DNA of 64,000 bases from CAWAYR01 sp050250875 (GCA_050250875.1 JBFWNV010000003.1:248001-312000); one strand, 5' to 3'; numbered from the stretch's first letter, positions 24,389 to 32,780 are shown. Numbers and translations: made by a program. The notes: a model not told the origin generated them from the sequence alone.

Positions 24389-24580
24389 TCAAACCACGGC
24401 GACGGGCTTGCGCGCCTGGGCGAAGCGGGCGATCTGATCGCGGGTGCCAAGCACGGCCACCAGATCGCCGCGCGCGAGCACCGCGGCGCCAGCTCGCTGA
24501 ACGACACCTCGAGGCCGAGCGAGAACAGCAGCAGCGCCGCCAGCAGGACGGGGGCGAGGTCGGCGACCAGATCCTTGCCG
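24389..24580 (-). pseudogene. Remnant of a Kef-type (CPA2) cation antiporter gene
   Basis: On the minus strand one frame reads DLVADLAPVLLAALLLFSLG then LEVSFSEL, an N-terminal transmembrane motif of Kef/CPA2 antiporters. After a frame change it reads VLARGDLVAVLGTRDQIARF ending KPVAVV and TGA at 24391-24389, the end of a TrkA-C regulatory domain. The whole middle of the gene is missing. This looks like an internal deletion product of a roughly 2-kb gene. Confidence 0.55.
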
Positions 24581-24583
24581 CGC

Positions 24584-24997
24584 TCATTCTCCCATCACCT
24601 TCACCACGACGCGCTTGCGGCGCTGGCCGTCGAACTCGGCGTAGAAGATCTGTTCCCACGGCCCCAGGTCGAGATCGCCGGCGGTGATCGGCACGATCAC
24701 CTGGTGGCCCATGAGGGTGCGCTTGAGGTGGGCGTCGGCGTTGTCCTCGCCGGTCTGGTGGTGCCGGTACGGCAGCCCGGCCGGGGCCAGCTTCTCGAGC
24801 CAGACCTGGAAGTCGTGGATCAGGCCGTCTTCCCAGTCGTTCACGTAGACGGCGGCGGTGATGTGCATGGCCGACACCAGCGCCATCCCGTCGCTGATGC
24901 CGCTCTTCTTGACGATGGCGCGCACCTCCTCGGTGATGCGGACGAATTCCTGCCGGTGCGCGGTGGTGAACCAGAGGTAGTCGGTGAAGGTGGCCAT
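24584..24997 (-). CDS. yjbQ: YjbQ/UPF0047 family protein, 137 aa
   Basis: A YjbQ-family protein of typical length, with secondary thiamine-phosphate synthase activity reported for some members. Conserved blocks: FVRITEEVRAIVKKSGISDG, AMHITAAVYVNDWEDGLIHD, YRHHQTGEDNADAHLKRTLM, GHQVIVPITAGDLDLGPWEQ and IFYAEFDGQRRKRVVVKVMG, which include the metal-binding His/Asp residues. The start codons of this gene and the divergent gene at 25020 are separated by only 22 bases, so the two promoters must overlap. Confidence 0.85.
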   Translation of the reverse strand: MATFTDYLWFTTAHRQEFVRITEEVRAIVKKSGISDGMALVSAMHITAAVYVNDWEDGLIHDFQVWLEKLAPAGLPYRHHQTGEDNADAHLKRTLMGHQVIVPITAGDLDLGPWEQIFYAEFDGQRRKRVVVKVMGE

Positions 24998-25004
24998 GCC
25001 TTCG

Positions 25005-25010
25005 TATAAT
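25005..25010 (+). promoter_or_regulatory. -10 box TATAAT, leaderless start of gene 25020
   Basis: Consensus TATAAT ends 9 bases before the ATG at 25020, so transcription should begin at or next to the start codon. No Shine-Dalgarno fits in the remaining space. Confidence 0.6.
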
Positions 25011-25019
25011 CCCGGGGCG

Positions 25020-25715
25020 ATGCGCGCCGACGCAACCGTGGCCGTGGCGCTCGCCACCCTCGCCCTGGGCATCCCGCTCGACGCCACCGGCTGGTGGTGG
25101 GCGCAGCCGGTCGTGTCGCTGTGGACGTGGACGGCCCTGGTCTGGGTCGCCGCCGGCGCGTCCGCCGGTGAGCGGCGGGCCCTGGCGGCGTGCGTGGCGC
25201 TGGCCACCGCCGGCGAGCTGTTCCTCAAGGACGTCTGGGGGCTGTACGAGTACCGGCTGCACAACCTGCCGCTCTTCATCCCGCCCGGCCACGCGCTGGT
25301 CTACGCCGCGGCCAGCCGGATGGCCTGGCAGGCTCCGCCCTGGCTGCCGCGACTGGTCGCCGGGGCGTTCGTGGCCTACGCCACCGGCGCCGCCTCGACC
25401 GGCCACGACACGTTCGGCCTGCCGTGGCTCGCGGTCTTCCTCGCCTATCTGATCGTGAGCGCCGACCGCCGGCTGTGCGCCACGCTGTTCCTGTTCGCGC
25501 TGGCGATCGAGCTGTACGGCACCACGCTGGGCGGCTGGCGTTACTACACGGTCGAGCCGTGGTTCGGGCTCACCACCACCAATCCGCCGGTGTGGATCGG
25601 CGCCGTCTACTGCACCCTCGAGACCCTGGTGCGAATCGTCGCGAGTCGGCGCGAATCGTCGCAAGTCGTTGCCCGCAAATCCCTTGCAGGACGCCCGGCA
25701 GGCGCGCTACTGTGA
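25020..25715 (+). CDS. Polytopic membrane protein, 231 aa
   Basis: About seven hydrophobic segments with short loops, e.g. ATVAVALATLALGIPLDATG, VVSLWTWTALVWVAAGA, LVAGAFVAYATGAASTGHDT, WLAVFLAYLIVSADR, ATLFLFALAIELYGTTLGGW. A conserved-looking polar pair H-x-L-V-Y and GGWRYYTVEPWFGLTTTNPP sits near the C-terminus. Unknown family, resembling small carotenoid- or lipid-associated membrane proteins only in topology. Predicted leaderless transcript. Confidence 0.6.
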   Translation: MRADATVAVALATLALGIPLDATGWWWAQPVVSLWTWTALVWVAAGASAGERRALAACVALATAGELFLKDVWGLYEYRLHNLPLFIPPGHALVYAAASRMAWQAPPWLPRLVAGAFVAYATGAASTGHDTFGLPWLAVFLAYLIVSADRRLCATLFLFALAIELYGTTLGGWRYYTVEPWFGLTTTNPPVWIGAVYCTLETLVRIVASRRESSQVVARKSLAGRPAGALL

Positions 25716-25758
25716 GGGCGCCCGCGCCGGCTCGTGGGCCATTCTGAAGGGGAAGAAC

Positions 25759-26919
25759 ATGGACGTGCAGACCACTCGACGGGATCTTCTTCGCGGCGGA
25801 TTGGCGGCGGCCGGATTGGGCGTGCTCGGCGTGCCCGAGTGGGTGCTGCCGGCGCTGGCGCAGGGCGCTACCGTCGTCCCCTTCCTCGAGTTCCCCGAGG
25901 CGTTCAACGCCAACCCGGCACCCGACCGGCGGCTGTTCGACACCCGCACGCTCACCTCGTTCACCACGCCGAAGGATCAGTTCTTCACCACCCAGCACTA
26001 CGGTCACCCGGTGCTCGACGAGGCGACCTTCAAACTGAAGGTGTCGGGCCTGGTCAACAGCGCCAAGGCCTTCTCGATGGCCGAGCTGAAGGCCATGCCC
26101 AAGGGCGAGGTGATGTTCGGCTTCGAGTGCTCGGGCAACCGTGCGCCGATCCAGGGGCTGTGCAGCAACGGCAAGTGGACGGGCGTGCCGCTGGCGGCGC
26201 TGCTCAAGAACGTGGGCGTCAAGGACTCGGCGCGCGAGTTCGTCTTCCTCGGCGCCGATCACGGCGTGGAAGAGGTCGAGTGGCGCACCCAGAAGTACAG
26301 CCTCGATCAGCAGTTCGGCCGCAGTATGCCGCGCGAGAAGGCGCTGTCGCCCGAGCCGCTGGTCGCCTACGCCTACAACGACGAGCCGCTCACCCGCCAC
26401 CAGGGCTTCCCGCTGCGTCTGATCGTCCCGGGCTGGTACGGCGTCGCCAACGTCAAGTGGCTGTCGGACATCGTCGTCCAGCAGGATCCCTACATGGGCA
26501 AGTACCAGGCGCGCTGGTACCGCACCGTCAAGGGCGAGATGATCAACGGCGAGATGAAGTGGATGGAGAGCGCCGTCACTCACCTGCAGCTCAAGTCGTT
26601 CGTCGCCCGCGTCACCAAGGAAGGGGCCGCGCACAAGGTGGTCGGCATCGCGATGAACGACGGCACGGCCTTCAAGTCGGTCGAAGTGAAGATCGACGAC
26701 GGCCCCTGGCAGCCGGCCACGTGGGACAAGCAGAACAGCAAGTACTCGTGGAAGCTGTTCCACTACGACTGGAAGGGCGCCACGCCCGGCGAGCACACCA
26801 TCGTGTCGCGCGTCACCGACGTCAACGGCCAGGTGCAGCCGACCGAGAAGGAGCTCGAGAACAAGAAGTCGTTCCTCGAGCACAACGCCCAGCACCCGCG
26901 GCGGGTGATGATTTCCTAG
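25759..26919 (+). CDS. Sulfite oxidase family molybdopterin enzyme (SorA/SoxC-like), Tat-exported, 386 aa
   Basis: A Tat signal TTRRDLLRGGLAAAGLGVL (5-23) precedes the oxidoreductase molybdopterin-binding domain. The molybdenum-ligating Cys is Cys124 in GFECSGNRAP. Other family blocks are AYAYNDEPLTRHQGFPLRLI, VPGWYGVANVKWLSDI and a C-terminal dimerisation (Mo-co oxidoreductase) domain from about 285 (VGIAMNDGTAFKSVEVKIDD). A periplasmic oxidase or dehydrogenase acting on sulfite or a similar oxyanion is likely; no haem domain is fused. ATG at 25759 with AGGGGAAG upstream. A strong terminator follows. Confidence 0.85.
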   Translation: MDVQTTRRDLLRGGLAAAGLGVLGVPEWVLPALAQGATVVPFLEFPEAFNANPAPDRRLFDTRTLTSFTTPKDQFFTTQHYGHPVLDEATFKLKVSGLVNSAKAFSMAELKAMPKGEVMFGFECSGNRAPIQGLCSNGKWTGVPLAALLKNVGVKDSAREFVFLGADHGVEEVEWRTQKYSLDQQFGRSMPREKALSPEPLVAYAYNDEPLTRHQGFPLRLIVPGWYGVANVKWLSDIVVQQDPYMGKYQARWYRTVKGEMINGEMKWMESAVTHLQLKSFVARVTKEGAAHKVVGIAMNDGTAFKSVEVKIDDGPWQPATWDKQNSKYSWKLFHYDWKGATPGEHTIVSRVTDVNGQVQPTEKELENKKSFLEHNAQHPRRVMIS

Positions 26920-26950
26920 AGGCTGGGGATTGGGGGCTGGGGGCTGGCGC
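26920..26950. repeat. G-rich heptad repeat GGGGCTG/GGGGATT
   Basis: GGCTGGGGATTGGGGGCTGG and GGGCTGG directly after the stop of the sulfite-oxidase-type gene. It looks like one arm of the heptad repeat family seen elsewhere in the window; no complementary arm is present. Four G-runs could form a quadruplex. Confidence 0.45.
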
Positions 26951-26979
26951 TCCCATGCCGGCCAGACGGGATCACGCTG

Positions 26980-27016
26980 AGGCCGCGTTCCTTCGGGAAC
27001 GCGGCCTTTGTGTTTT
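26980..27016 (+). terminator. Rho-independent terminator
   Basis: AGGCCGCGTTCC (26980-26991), loop TTCG, GGAACGCGGCCT (26996-27007): a perfect 12-bp stem with a UUCG tetraloop followed by TTGTGTTTTC. It ends the transcript from 25759, just before the convergent gene stop at 27020. Confidence 0.9.
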
Positions 27017-27019
27017 CTC

Positions 27020-28339
27020 TCAGCGCGCGGGCGCGGTGGCGGCGAACGTGTCGGGCAGGCCGGGCTTGGTGGCGCGCAGGATCTCGATGATGGCCTGGCG
27101 ATCGGCCTTGCTCAGGTGGGCGTACTTCGGGCGCGCGTCGCGGCCCGACAGCACCGCCCACAACCGCTGGTAGACGGCGTCCTTCATCGGTCCGGGCAGC
27201 GCGTCGAAGGCCGTCGAGTAGACGGTGTAGCTGAGCGGGTAGCGCATCAGCCGGCCGTCGAGCTTCAACTGGCGCAGCGACCGCCCGGCGGCGTCGGCCG
27301 GCCCGCGGGCGGCGAAGGCCTCGGCGAAACCGCTCGTCCCCTGCACGACGCCGAGCGGCACCTCGTCCACGAACAGCAGGTAGTCGGCCAGCTCGTCGAC
27401 GGCGTCGGCCTCGCGCGGCGAGAGGACATGGGCGGCGTCGGTATCGGCGCCGCGCGCCAGGGTCCAGGCGATGAGCCGGTACTCCCACGCCGCGCGGGTC
27501 ATCAGGTTCATGGCGTGGAGTTGGTGCTCGAGCACGAGCAGCGCCACGACGTCGCTGTACGGCGCGAGGTAGTCGCCCTCGTCGCGCACCAGGCCGGCGC
27601 CGGCCAGGGTCTTCAGCGCCGGCGGCGGCGGTGTGCTCTCGGGCGGCGCGGCGTGCGGACCGACCAGCGCGACGTTGCCCATGTGGCGTCGCGGCACCTG
27701 GGCGCCGGTCACGTACCAGCCGCCCCACCGCCGGTCGAGCGCCTCGCGGTGATCGACGATGCCGCCGTTGGCGTAGTCGCGGTCGCTCCGCCGCGGAAAC
27801 GTCGTCAGGACGAAGGGCCCGGGCACGGCCCGCGTGTCCCACGACAGGTGGCACGAGAGACACGTCTCGCTGCGGTTGAAGCGCGGCGCCGGGCTCTCGG
27901 TCTGCGACAGCTGGTAGAAGACGGTGCCGAGCACCGGGTCCTGCGCCGCCACTTCGACGAGCGGCGCGCCGCGGATGAAGGCCACCGAGACGTCGTCGCC
28001 GAAGTAGATGGCGCGCGGGTTGGCCTGGGTGATATGCGACGCCTGGAGGCTGGTCGCCGAGAACACCAGACCCTGCGAGGTGGGCGACAGCCCGAGCGCC
28101 TCGAGTACCGCCGGCAGATACCCGCGCGGCCCGGGCGTGTAGTGCAGCGTCACCTCGCCGCTCTCGAGCCGCGCGTTCAGCCGCGCGACGGCATCGCTCG
28201 GTGCGGTGGGGCCGTACTTCAGCGCCGGGTGGTGCCGCGACTCCTGGAACGCGTCGCTGCGTTGCGCCTGCAGGCCGACCACGGACAGCCAGAGGGCGAC
28301 GGCGGCCGCGGCCAGCGGAACGAATCGTGCGACGAGCAT
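27020..28339 (-). CDS. Secreted monohaem cytochrome-like protein, 439 aa
   Basis: Signal peptide about 1-26. One haem motif CLSCH (160-164) follows PRFNRSETC and is followed by TRAVPGPFVLTTFPRRSDRD. The rest is helical without other motifs; YGPTAPSDAVARLNARLESG at the N-terminus and a C-terminal LSKADRQAIIEILRATKPGL resemble large acidobacterial cytochrome-domain proteins of unknown role. It probably acts in the periplasm. It is the downstream partner of the HD-domain gene, but a hairpin at 28358-28385 separates them. Confidence 0.7.
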   Translation of the reverse strand: MLVARFVPLAAAAVALWLSVVGLQAQRSDAFQESRHHPALKYGPTAPSDAVARLNARLESGEVTLHYTPGPRGYLPAVLEALGLSPTSQGLVFSATSLQASHITQANPRAIYFGDDVSVAFIRGAPLVEVAAQDPVLGTVFYQLSQTESPAPRFNRSETCLSCHLSWDTRAVPGPFVLTTFPRRSDRDYANGGIVDHREALDRRWGGWYVTGAQVPRRHMGNVALVGPHAAPPESTPPPPALKTLAGAGLVRDEGDYLAPYSDVVALLVLEHQLHAMNLMTRAAWEYRLIAWTLARGADTDAAHVLSPREADAVDELADYLLFVDEVPLGVVQGTSGFAEAFAARGPADAAGRSLRQLKLDGRLMRYPLSYTVYSTAFDALPGPMKDAVYQRLWAVLSGRDARPKYAHLSKADRQAIIEILRATKPGLPDTFAATAPAR

Positions 28340-28357
28340 GGAGTGTGAAAACGACTA

Positions 28358-28385
28358 AAGGGCGGAAGCGTCAGCTCCCGCCCTT
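28358..28385 (-). terminator. Terminator after the HD-domain gene
   Basis: On the minus strand AAGGGCGG...CCGCCCTT forms an 8-bp stem extended by AGC/GCT across one mismatch, followed by TAGTCGTTTTC. It ends the transcript from 29255 and leaves the next gene with 18 bases of upstream sequence after the stem. Confidence 0.6.
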
Positions 28386-28396
28386 CATTGTATCCA

Positions 28397-28430
28397 GCCC
28401 GAGCCCCGAGACCCGAGCCCCGAGTCCCGG
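28397..28430. repeat. GAGCCCC/GAGTCCC heptad array
   Basis: CCCGAGCCCCGAGACCCGAG followed by CCCCGAGTCCCGG: consecutive 7-base units of GAGCCCC, GAGACCC and GAGTCCC just downstream of the gene ending at 28434. Same unit type as the right arm of the element at 49452-49610. Confidence 0.6.
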
Positions 28431-28433
28431 TTC

Positions 28434-29255
28434 CTAGAGCGGATTGTCCGGGAACGCCATCGTGCGCCACATGTGCGCCACCGGGCTGTTGTCGTTGCCC
28501 AGCCCTTCCTTGGGCTGCTTGAACTGCCGCCCGATGATGTCGATGAACGGGTCCATCGACACGACGGCATTGGGATCGAAGGCGTAGAGGTCGTTCACCG
28601 TGACCATGCGCGCCTCGAAGTACCACTTGTGCTTGCGCGCGTACTCGTAGGCCGCCTTGATGTGCGGCTGCGGCACGTAGTCCTTGCCGAAGATGCGGTT
28701 GTAGAGCTCCGGATACTCGTAGCCGTGCGCCGAGTCGGGATAGAAGCGCAGCGCCTGGTGGTAGCGGATCGCCCAGCTCACCTTCTCCGACACGTAGGGC
28801 TCGAGCATCTGCGCGCCCCACCAGCCGTGATCGACCTTCACCAGGTTGAGCACCACGTCGTGCAGCAGGCACGCCATGACGATCTCCTCGCTCATGCCGG
28901 TCTTGAGCGCCCGGGTCGCGCTCTGCAGGACGTGGTTGGCCGGGGCGAAGCGCTTCTCGTAGAACTCGAGCAGCGTCGGGGCGGCCGACATCGGTGCCAG
29001 CTGTGCCATCTTGCGGTTGTCGGCCGGCCCCTGCGGGCCGAAGAGGCTGCCGGCGCCGCGGCGGATGGTGGCGTCGGGAGGCGCGGCCACCACCTGGGCC
29101 TCCCCGCCGACGAGCGTCAGGCCGCCGGCGGCCTCCTCGTCGAGCTTCTCCATCATGTAGTGCTCGAGCGCCTCGGCCCGGGCTTCCGGGTCCATGGCTT
29201 CCACGGCCGCCAGGCCGCCGACACTCACGAGAAATGCGCGTCGATCGATGTCCAT
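28434..29255 (-). CDS. HD-domain protein with twin-arginine-like N-terminus, 273 aa
   Basis: Begins MDIDRRAFLVSVGGLAAVEA, a short Tat-like leader. The core has the HD phosphohydrolase arrangement: FAPANHVLQSATRALKTG (first His), VMACLLHDVVLNLVKVDHGW (HD pair) and IRYHQALRFYPDSAHGYEYP (further metal-ligand histidines). The substrate is not predictable; related proteins are annotated inositol-oxygenase-like or HD hydrolases. A GGAGGACGGGGGGCAC leader precedes the ATG. Convergent neighbours are absent; downstream is the cytochrome-like gene. Confidence 0.7.
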   Translation of the reverse strand: MDIDRRAFLVSVGGLAAVEAMDPEARAEALEHYMMEKLDEEAAGGLTLVGGEAQVVAAPPDATIRRGAGSLFGPQGPADNRKMAQLAPMSAAPTLLEFYEKRFAPANHVLQSATRALKTGMSEEIVMACLLHDVVLNLVKVDHGWWGAQMLEPYVSEKVSWAIRYHQALRFYPDSAHGYEYPELYNRIFGKDYVPQPHIKAAYEYARKHKWYFEARMVTVNDLYAFDPNAVVSMDPFIDIIGRQFKQPKEGLGNDNSPVAHMWRTMAFPDNPL

Positions 29256-29389
29256 GTGCCCCCCGTCCTCCCGTGAAAAACGAAACCGGGCGCCTTCCCG
29301 TACCCGCTCGCGCAGTTGGAAAGATGCCCGGTCCCGGTCAATCCGGTGGGCCGGCCGTCGCCGGCCGGCTCGATGCCGCAGAGTCTACA

Positions 29390-30547
29390 CTAAGCGGCCG
29401 CCGCCTTGGCGGGTTTCGCCAGCACGTGGTCGAACACCTGGACGGCCTTCTGCATCTCGGCCATCGTGCCCACCGAGATGCGGACGTGGGTGTTCTCGTA
29501 GGGCGGGAAGTCGCGGGCGACCAGCACGCCTTCCTTGAGGCACTCCTCGCGGAAGCCGCGCGACGGCCGCTTGATGTTCACGAACATGAAGTTGGTCTGC
29601 GAGTCGGTCGGCGTGTAGCCGCGATCCGCGAACCACTTCTGGGTGAAGCTGCGCGCCTCGGCGTTGCGGGCCTGCTCGGCCTTGACCCAGCTGTCGGGCA
29701 CGCTGAGCGCCGCCTTGGCGCCCTCGAGGGCCATCACGCTGATCGAGCCGATGGCGTCCCAGGCGGCCATCTTGGCGATGGTGTCCTTGTGCGCGATGGC
29801 GTAGCCGATGCGCAGCCCGGCCATGCCGAAGCACTTCGAGAACGTGCGGGCCACCACCAGCCGCGGATTCTCGACCGCCGCCGGGATGAACGTCTCGTAG
29901 CCCGGCATCGTGCCGTACTCGAAGTAGGCCTCGTCGATCAGCACCGTGGTGTTCGGCGACGCCTTCATCAGGGTGGCCAGGTAGGCCCGCGTGTCGGTGG
30001 CGTTGACCGCCGTGGCGACCGGGTTGTTCGGGTTGCAGTAGAACACCAGCCCGGCGCCCTTCGACGCCGCCTGCAGCGCGTCGAGGTCCATCCTGAGGTC
30101 GGGCGTCAGCTTCACGCCGGTGATGGGATGGCCCATCAGCCGGGCGTAGTCGGCGCATTCCTCGTAGGCGGGGATCGCCGCCACCAGCCCGGCCGTCTTC
30201 GAAGTGAAGACGTGGGTCGAGGTGCGGAGGATCTGCGTCGAGCCCGAGCCGAGCAGCACGTTCTCGGGCTTGACGTTGTGCTTCTTCGCGACCAGCTCGG
30301 TCACTTCGAAGGCGTTGGCGAACGGATACCGGCCGGCCTCGCTCATCGCCCCGCGAACCGCCGAGAGCACGTCCCGATGGCAGCCGAGCGGGTTTTCGTT
30401 GCTCGACAGGATCACCGACGGCGTCGGCCCCTGCGCGTGCAGCGCCTCGCCGCCGAAGAGCGACCCCTCGCGGCCGCGGCCGGCGATCCAGAGCCCGGCG
30501 GCGCCGGCGCCCATCGTGTGCACGAACGAACGTCGCGACAGCGACAT
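29390..30547 (-). CDS. Tat-exported class I/II aminotransferase (HisC-like), 385 aa
   Basis: Start ATG at 30547 with GGAGG eight bases upstream. Tat signal MSLSRRSFVHTMGAGAAGLW. PLP-fold motifs: SSNENPLGCH, PLP phosphate-binding GSGSTQ, NPNNPVATAV, LIDEAYFEYG and the Schiff-base lysine in ARTFSKCFGMAGLRIGYA. Closest in pattern to histidinol-phosphate/aromatic aminotransferases, but export suggests a periplasmic role. A paralogue lies immediately upstream in the same operon (30577), 29 bases away. Confidence 0.85.
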   Translation of the reverse strand: MSLSRRSFVHTMGAGAAGLWIAGRGREGSLFGGEALHAQGPTPSVILSSNENPLGCHRDVLSAVRGAMSEAGRYPFANAFEVTELVAKKHNVKPENVLLGSGSTQILRTSTHVFTSKTAGLVAAIPAYEECADYARLMGHPITGVKLTPDLRMDLDALQAASKGAGLVFYCNPNNPVATAVNATDTRAYLATLMKASPNTTVLIDEAYFEYGTMPGYETFIPAAVENPRLVVARTFSKCFGMAGLRIGYAIAHKDTIAKMAAWDAIGSISVMALEGAKAALSVPDSWVKAEQARNAEARSFTQKWFADRGYTPTDSQTNFMFVNIKRPSRGFREECLKEGVLVARDFPPYENTHVRISVGTMAEMQKAVQVFDHVLAKPAKAAAA

Positions 30548-30576
30548 GGCTGAAACCTCCTTCACCCGGGCCATGA

Positions 30577-31752
30577 TCAGCGCCCCTGCCGGGAGGTGCT
30601 CGTCGCCCCGCCCAGCACCGTCTTGAAGACCGCCACCGCGCGCTGCATCTCGTCCATCGTGCCGATGGAGACGCGCGCATACCGATCGTGGAACGGCGGG
30701 AAATCGCGGCCGACCAGCACTCCGGCGGCCCGACAGGCGTCGCGGAAGCCGGCCGCCGGCCGCTTGATGTCCATGAACAGGAAGTTGGTGTTCGAGTCGG
30801 TGCCGGTGATGCCCATGTCGGCGAACGCCTTCACGGTGAACGCCCGCACCTCGGTGTTGCGCCTGGTCTCGGCGTCGATGTGCTTCTGGTTGGCCAGCGC
30901 GACGATCGCGCCGCCGAGTGTCAGCGTGCCCAGCCCGTACGGCATCTTGTAGGCGGTGATCGCCTTGATCGTCGGGGCGTGGCCGACGGCGTAGCCGGCG
31001 CGCAGTCCGGCCATCCCGTAGGCCTTCGAGAACGTGCGGGTCACGAACACGTTGGGCGTCGACAGCGCCAACGGGATCGCCGTCTCGTACGACGGGTCGG
31101 TCACGTAGTCGTGATACGCCTCGTCGATGAGGATCGCGGTGTCGGGCGAGGCGGCGCGAATCGCCTTGACCATGTCGGCCACCGCGGTCTTGCCGTGCAC
31201 CGTGGCGGTCGGATTGTTGGGGTTGCAGAAGAACACCAGGCCGGCGCCCTTCGACGCCTCGACCATCTTGGCGATGTCGATGCGCAGCTGGCCGTCGAAG
31301 CCCACCTCGCGCACCGGCGTGCCGATTTTCTTGGCGGTGTCACGCGGGTTCTCGAACGACGGCCACGCCGTGACCAGCGGCCGGGTCGGCGAGGTGAACG
31401 CGCGCACGGCGTGCGTCAGGATCTCGCCCGAGCCGGGCCCGAGCACGAAGTTCTCGTTCTTCGCGCTGAACTTCTGCGCCAGTGCGGCGATGAGCGCGCC
31501 TTCCTTCTGGGTGGCGTTGAACGGATAGCGCGCCGCCTCGGGGAACTTGCCGATCACCGCGTCGACCACGTGCTGGCCGGGTCCGAGCGGGTTCTCGTTG
31601 CTGGAGATGCGAATCACCCTCGCGCCGGGGGCGGCCATCTGGGCCTCGGCGTGGCCAGCCATCGCGGCTTCGCGGCCTCGCGCGGAGATCCACTCGCCCT
31701 GGCGAGGGGTCTCGACCAACCCGGTGAAGAGTCGCCGACGGGTCAGCGACAT
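30577..31752 (-). CDS. Class I/II aminotransferase paralogue (HisC-like), 391 aa
   Basis: ATG at 31752 with GGAGGACACGTT upstream. Motifs parallel those of the downstream copy: SSNENPLGPG, GPGSGEILTH, NPNNPTATVH, LIDEAYHDYV and TRTFSKAYGMAGLRAGYA with the PLP lysine. It begins MSLTRRRLFTGLVETPRQGE, a twin-arginine start with no hydrophobic stretch behind it, so the signal seems degenerate and the protein may stay in the cytoplasm. The two genes share about half their sequence by eye and arose by tandem duplication. Confidence 0.85.
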   Translation of the reverse strand: MSLTRRRLFTGLVETPRQGEWISARGREAAMAGHAEAQMAAPGARVIRISSNENPLGPGQHVVDAVIGKFPEAARYPFNATQKEGALIAALAQKFSAKNENFVLGPGSGEILTHAVRAFTSPTRPLVTAWPSFENPRDTAKKIGTPVREVGFDGQLRIDIAKMVEASKGAGLVFFCNPNNPTATVHGKTAVADMVKAIRAASPDTAILIDEAYHDYVTDPSYETAIPLALSTPNVFVTRTFSKAYGMAGLRAGYAVGHAPTIKAITAYKMPYGLGTLTLGGAIVALANQKHIDAETRRNTEVRAFTVKAFADMGITGTDSNTNFLFMDIKRPAAGFRDACRAAGVLVGRDFPPFHDRYARVSIGTMDEMQRAVAVFKTVLGGATSTSRQGR

Positions 31753-31856
31753 AACGTGTCCTCCTTCGCCTGTCGGCGTGGATGCGGTGAGGGAATCCGA
31801 ACGATGCGTGATTCTACCCCCTCCGGTCCACGAGGTCGTTAAGAGGTTGTCAATTC

Positions 31857-32771
31857 TCAGTTCTGCCCTTCCGCGACCACCAGGGCCATCCAGCGGCCGT
31901 CGCCGGACACGGCCAGCCGCGAGATCGGTCCGACGCCCGGATCTCCTGCCAGGCGAAAGGCTTCCAGCCCGGGCCGCCAGCCGAACACCTCGTGCCCCCG
32001 GGCCATGAACAAGGTGCCATCGGGCCCCCAGGCCGCGTCACGGTCGGCGCTGCCCTCGAGCGCGGCGACCAGCGGCCGAAGCTGCCGGGTGGCGGGGTCG
32101 TACTCCTTGACCATCCAGGCGCCGTTCTCGCGGTGCACGAAGCTGATCGTCCCGGTCGGTCGGCGCAGCAGCGAACGGCCGATGTCGCGGGCCACCGTCT
32201 CGGCCCGACCCGACGCCACGTCCACGATCTGCAACGTGGCCGGCTTCCCCAGCACGAACACGGCGAGCCGCCCGGCGTCGATCCACGCGTGGTAGCCGGC
32301 CGGCTTCACGCCCGGCAGCACCACCCTGGGAGCGGTGCCGCCCTCGCCGAAGGCCCAGACGCGCTGGGTCCCGTCGGCCTCGACCCGAATCACCGAGACG
32401 CCGGCCTCGTCGGGCATCACGGTCGGCGAGTACTCGGACTCGGCGGTACGGGTGAACTGGCGGATCTGGCGGGTCTGCAGCTCGAGGAAGTAGATGTCGG
32501 TCTGGACGCCGTCGCGGTTCGACGCGAACAGCATCGTCCGGCCGTCGCTGCCGAAGTACGGCTGGTTGTCGTAGCGTCCCGGGTTCACGCTGGCGTTGCG
32601 GGCCGGCCCCACCAGCGGCCCGGCGGGCCCGAACTTCATCGGCGCCAGATAGATCTCGGTGGCGGGCGGCTGCCCGGCGGGCGCGGCCGGCGCCGGCGCC
32701 TGGGCGGCCAGCGACACGACGAGTCCGGCAGCGAGAGCCGCGACCGGGACCGGCAGCGAACGGAGGGGCAT
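31857..32771 (-). CDS. Secreted TolB-like beta-propeller protein, 304 aa
   Basis: Signal peptide about 1-24 (LPVPVAALAAGLVVSLAAQ), then a Pro/Ala linker and propeller blades of the TolB/PD40 type: YFGSDGRTMLFASNRDGVQT, DIYFLELQTRQIRQFTRTAE, SEYSPTVMPDEAGVSVIRV and a last blade WGPDGTLFMARG. Such proteins bind partners in the periplasm or on the surface. The start at 32771 lies 9 bases from a TATAGT box shared with the divergent TSUP gene; no ribosome site is present. Confidence 0.75.
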   Translation of the reverse strand: MPLRSLPVPVAALAAGLVVSLAAQAPAPAAPAGQPPATEIYLAPMKFGPAGPLVGPARNASVNPGRYDNQPYFGSDGRTMLFASNRDGVQTDIYFLELQTRQIRQFTRTAESEYSPTVMPDEAGVSVIRVEADGTQRVWAFGEGGTAPRVVLPGVKPAGYHAWIDAGRLAVFVLGKPATLQIVDVASGRAETVARDIGRSLLRRPTGTISFVHRENGAWMVKEYDPATRQLRPLVAALEGSADRDAAWGPDGTLFMARGHEVFGWRPGLEAFRLAGDPGVGPISRLAVSGDGRWMALVVAEGQN

Positions 32772-32780
32772 CGACCGTTC

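Noticed and set aside
24338..24600. A HicA toxin gene upstream of hicB
   Set aside because: The sequence there encodes fragments of an antiporter; no HicA double-stranded RNA-binding-like pattern with GSHH or similar was found in any frame.
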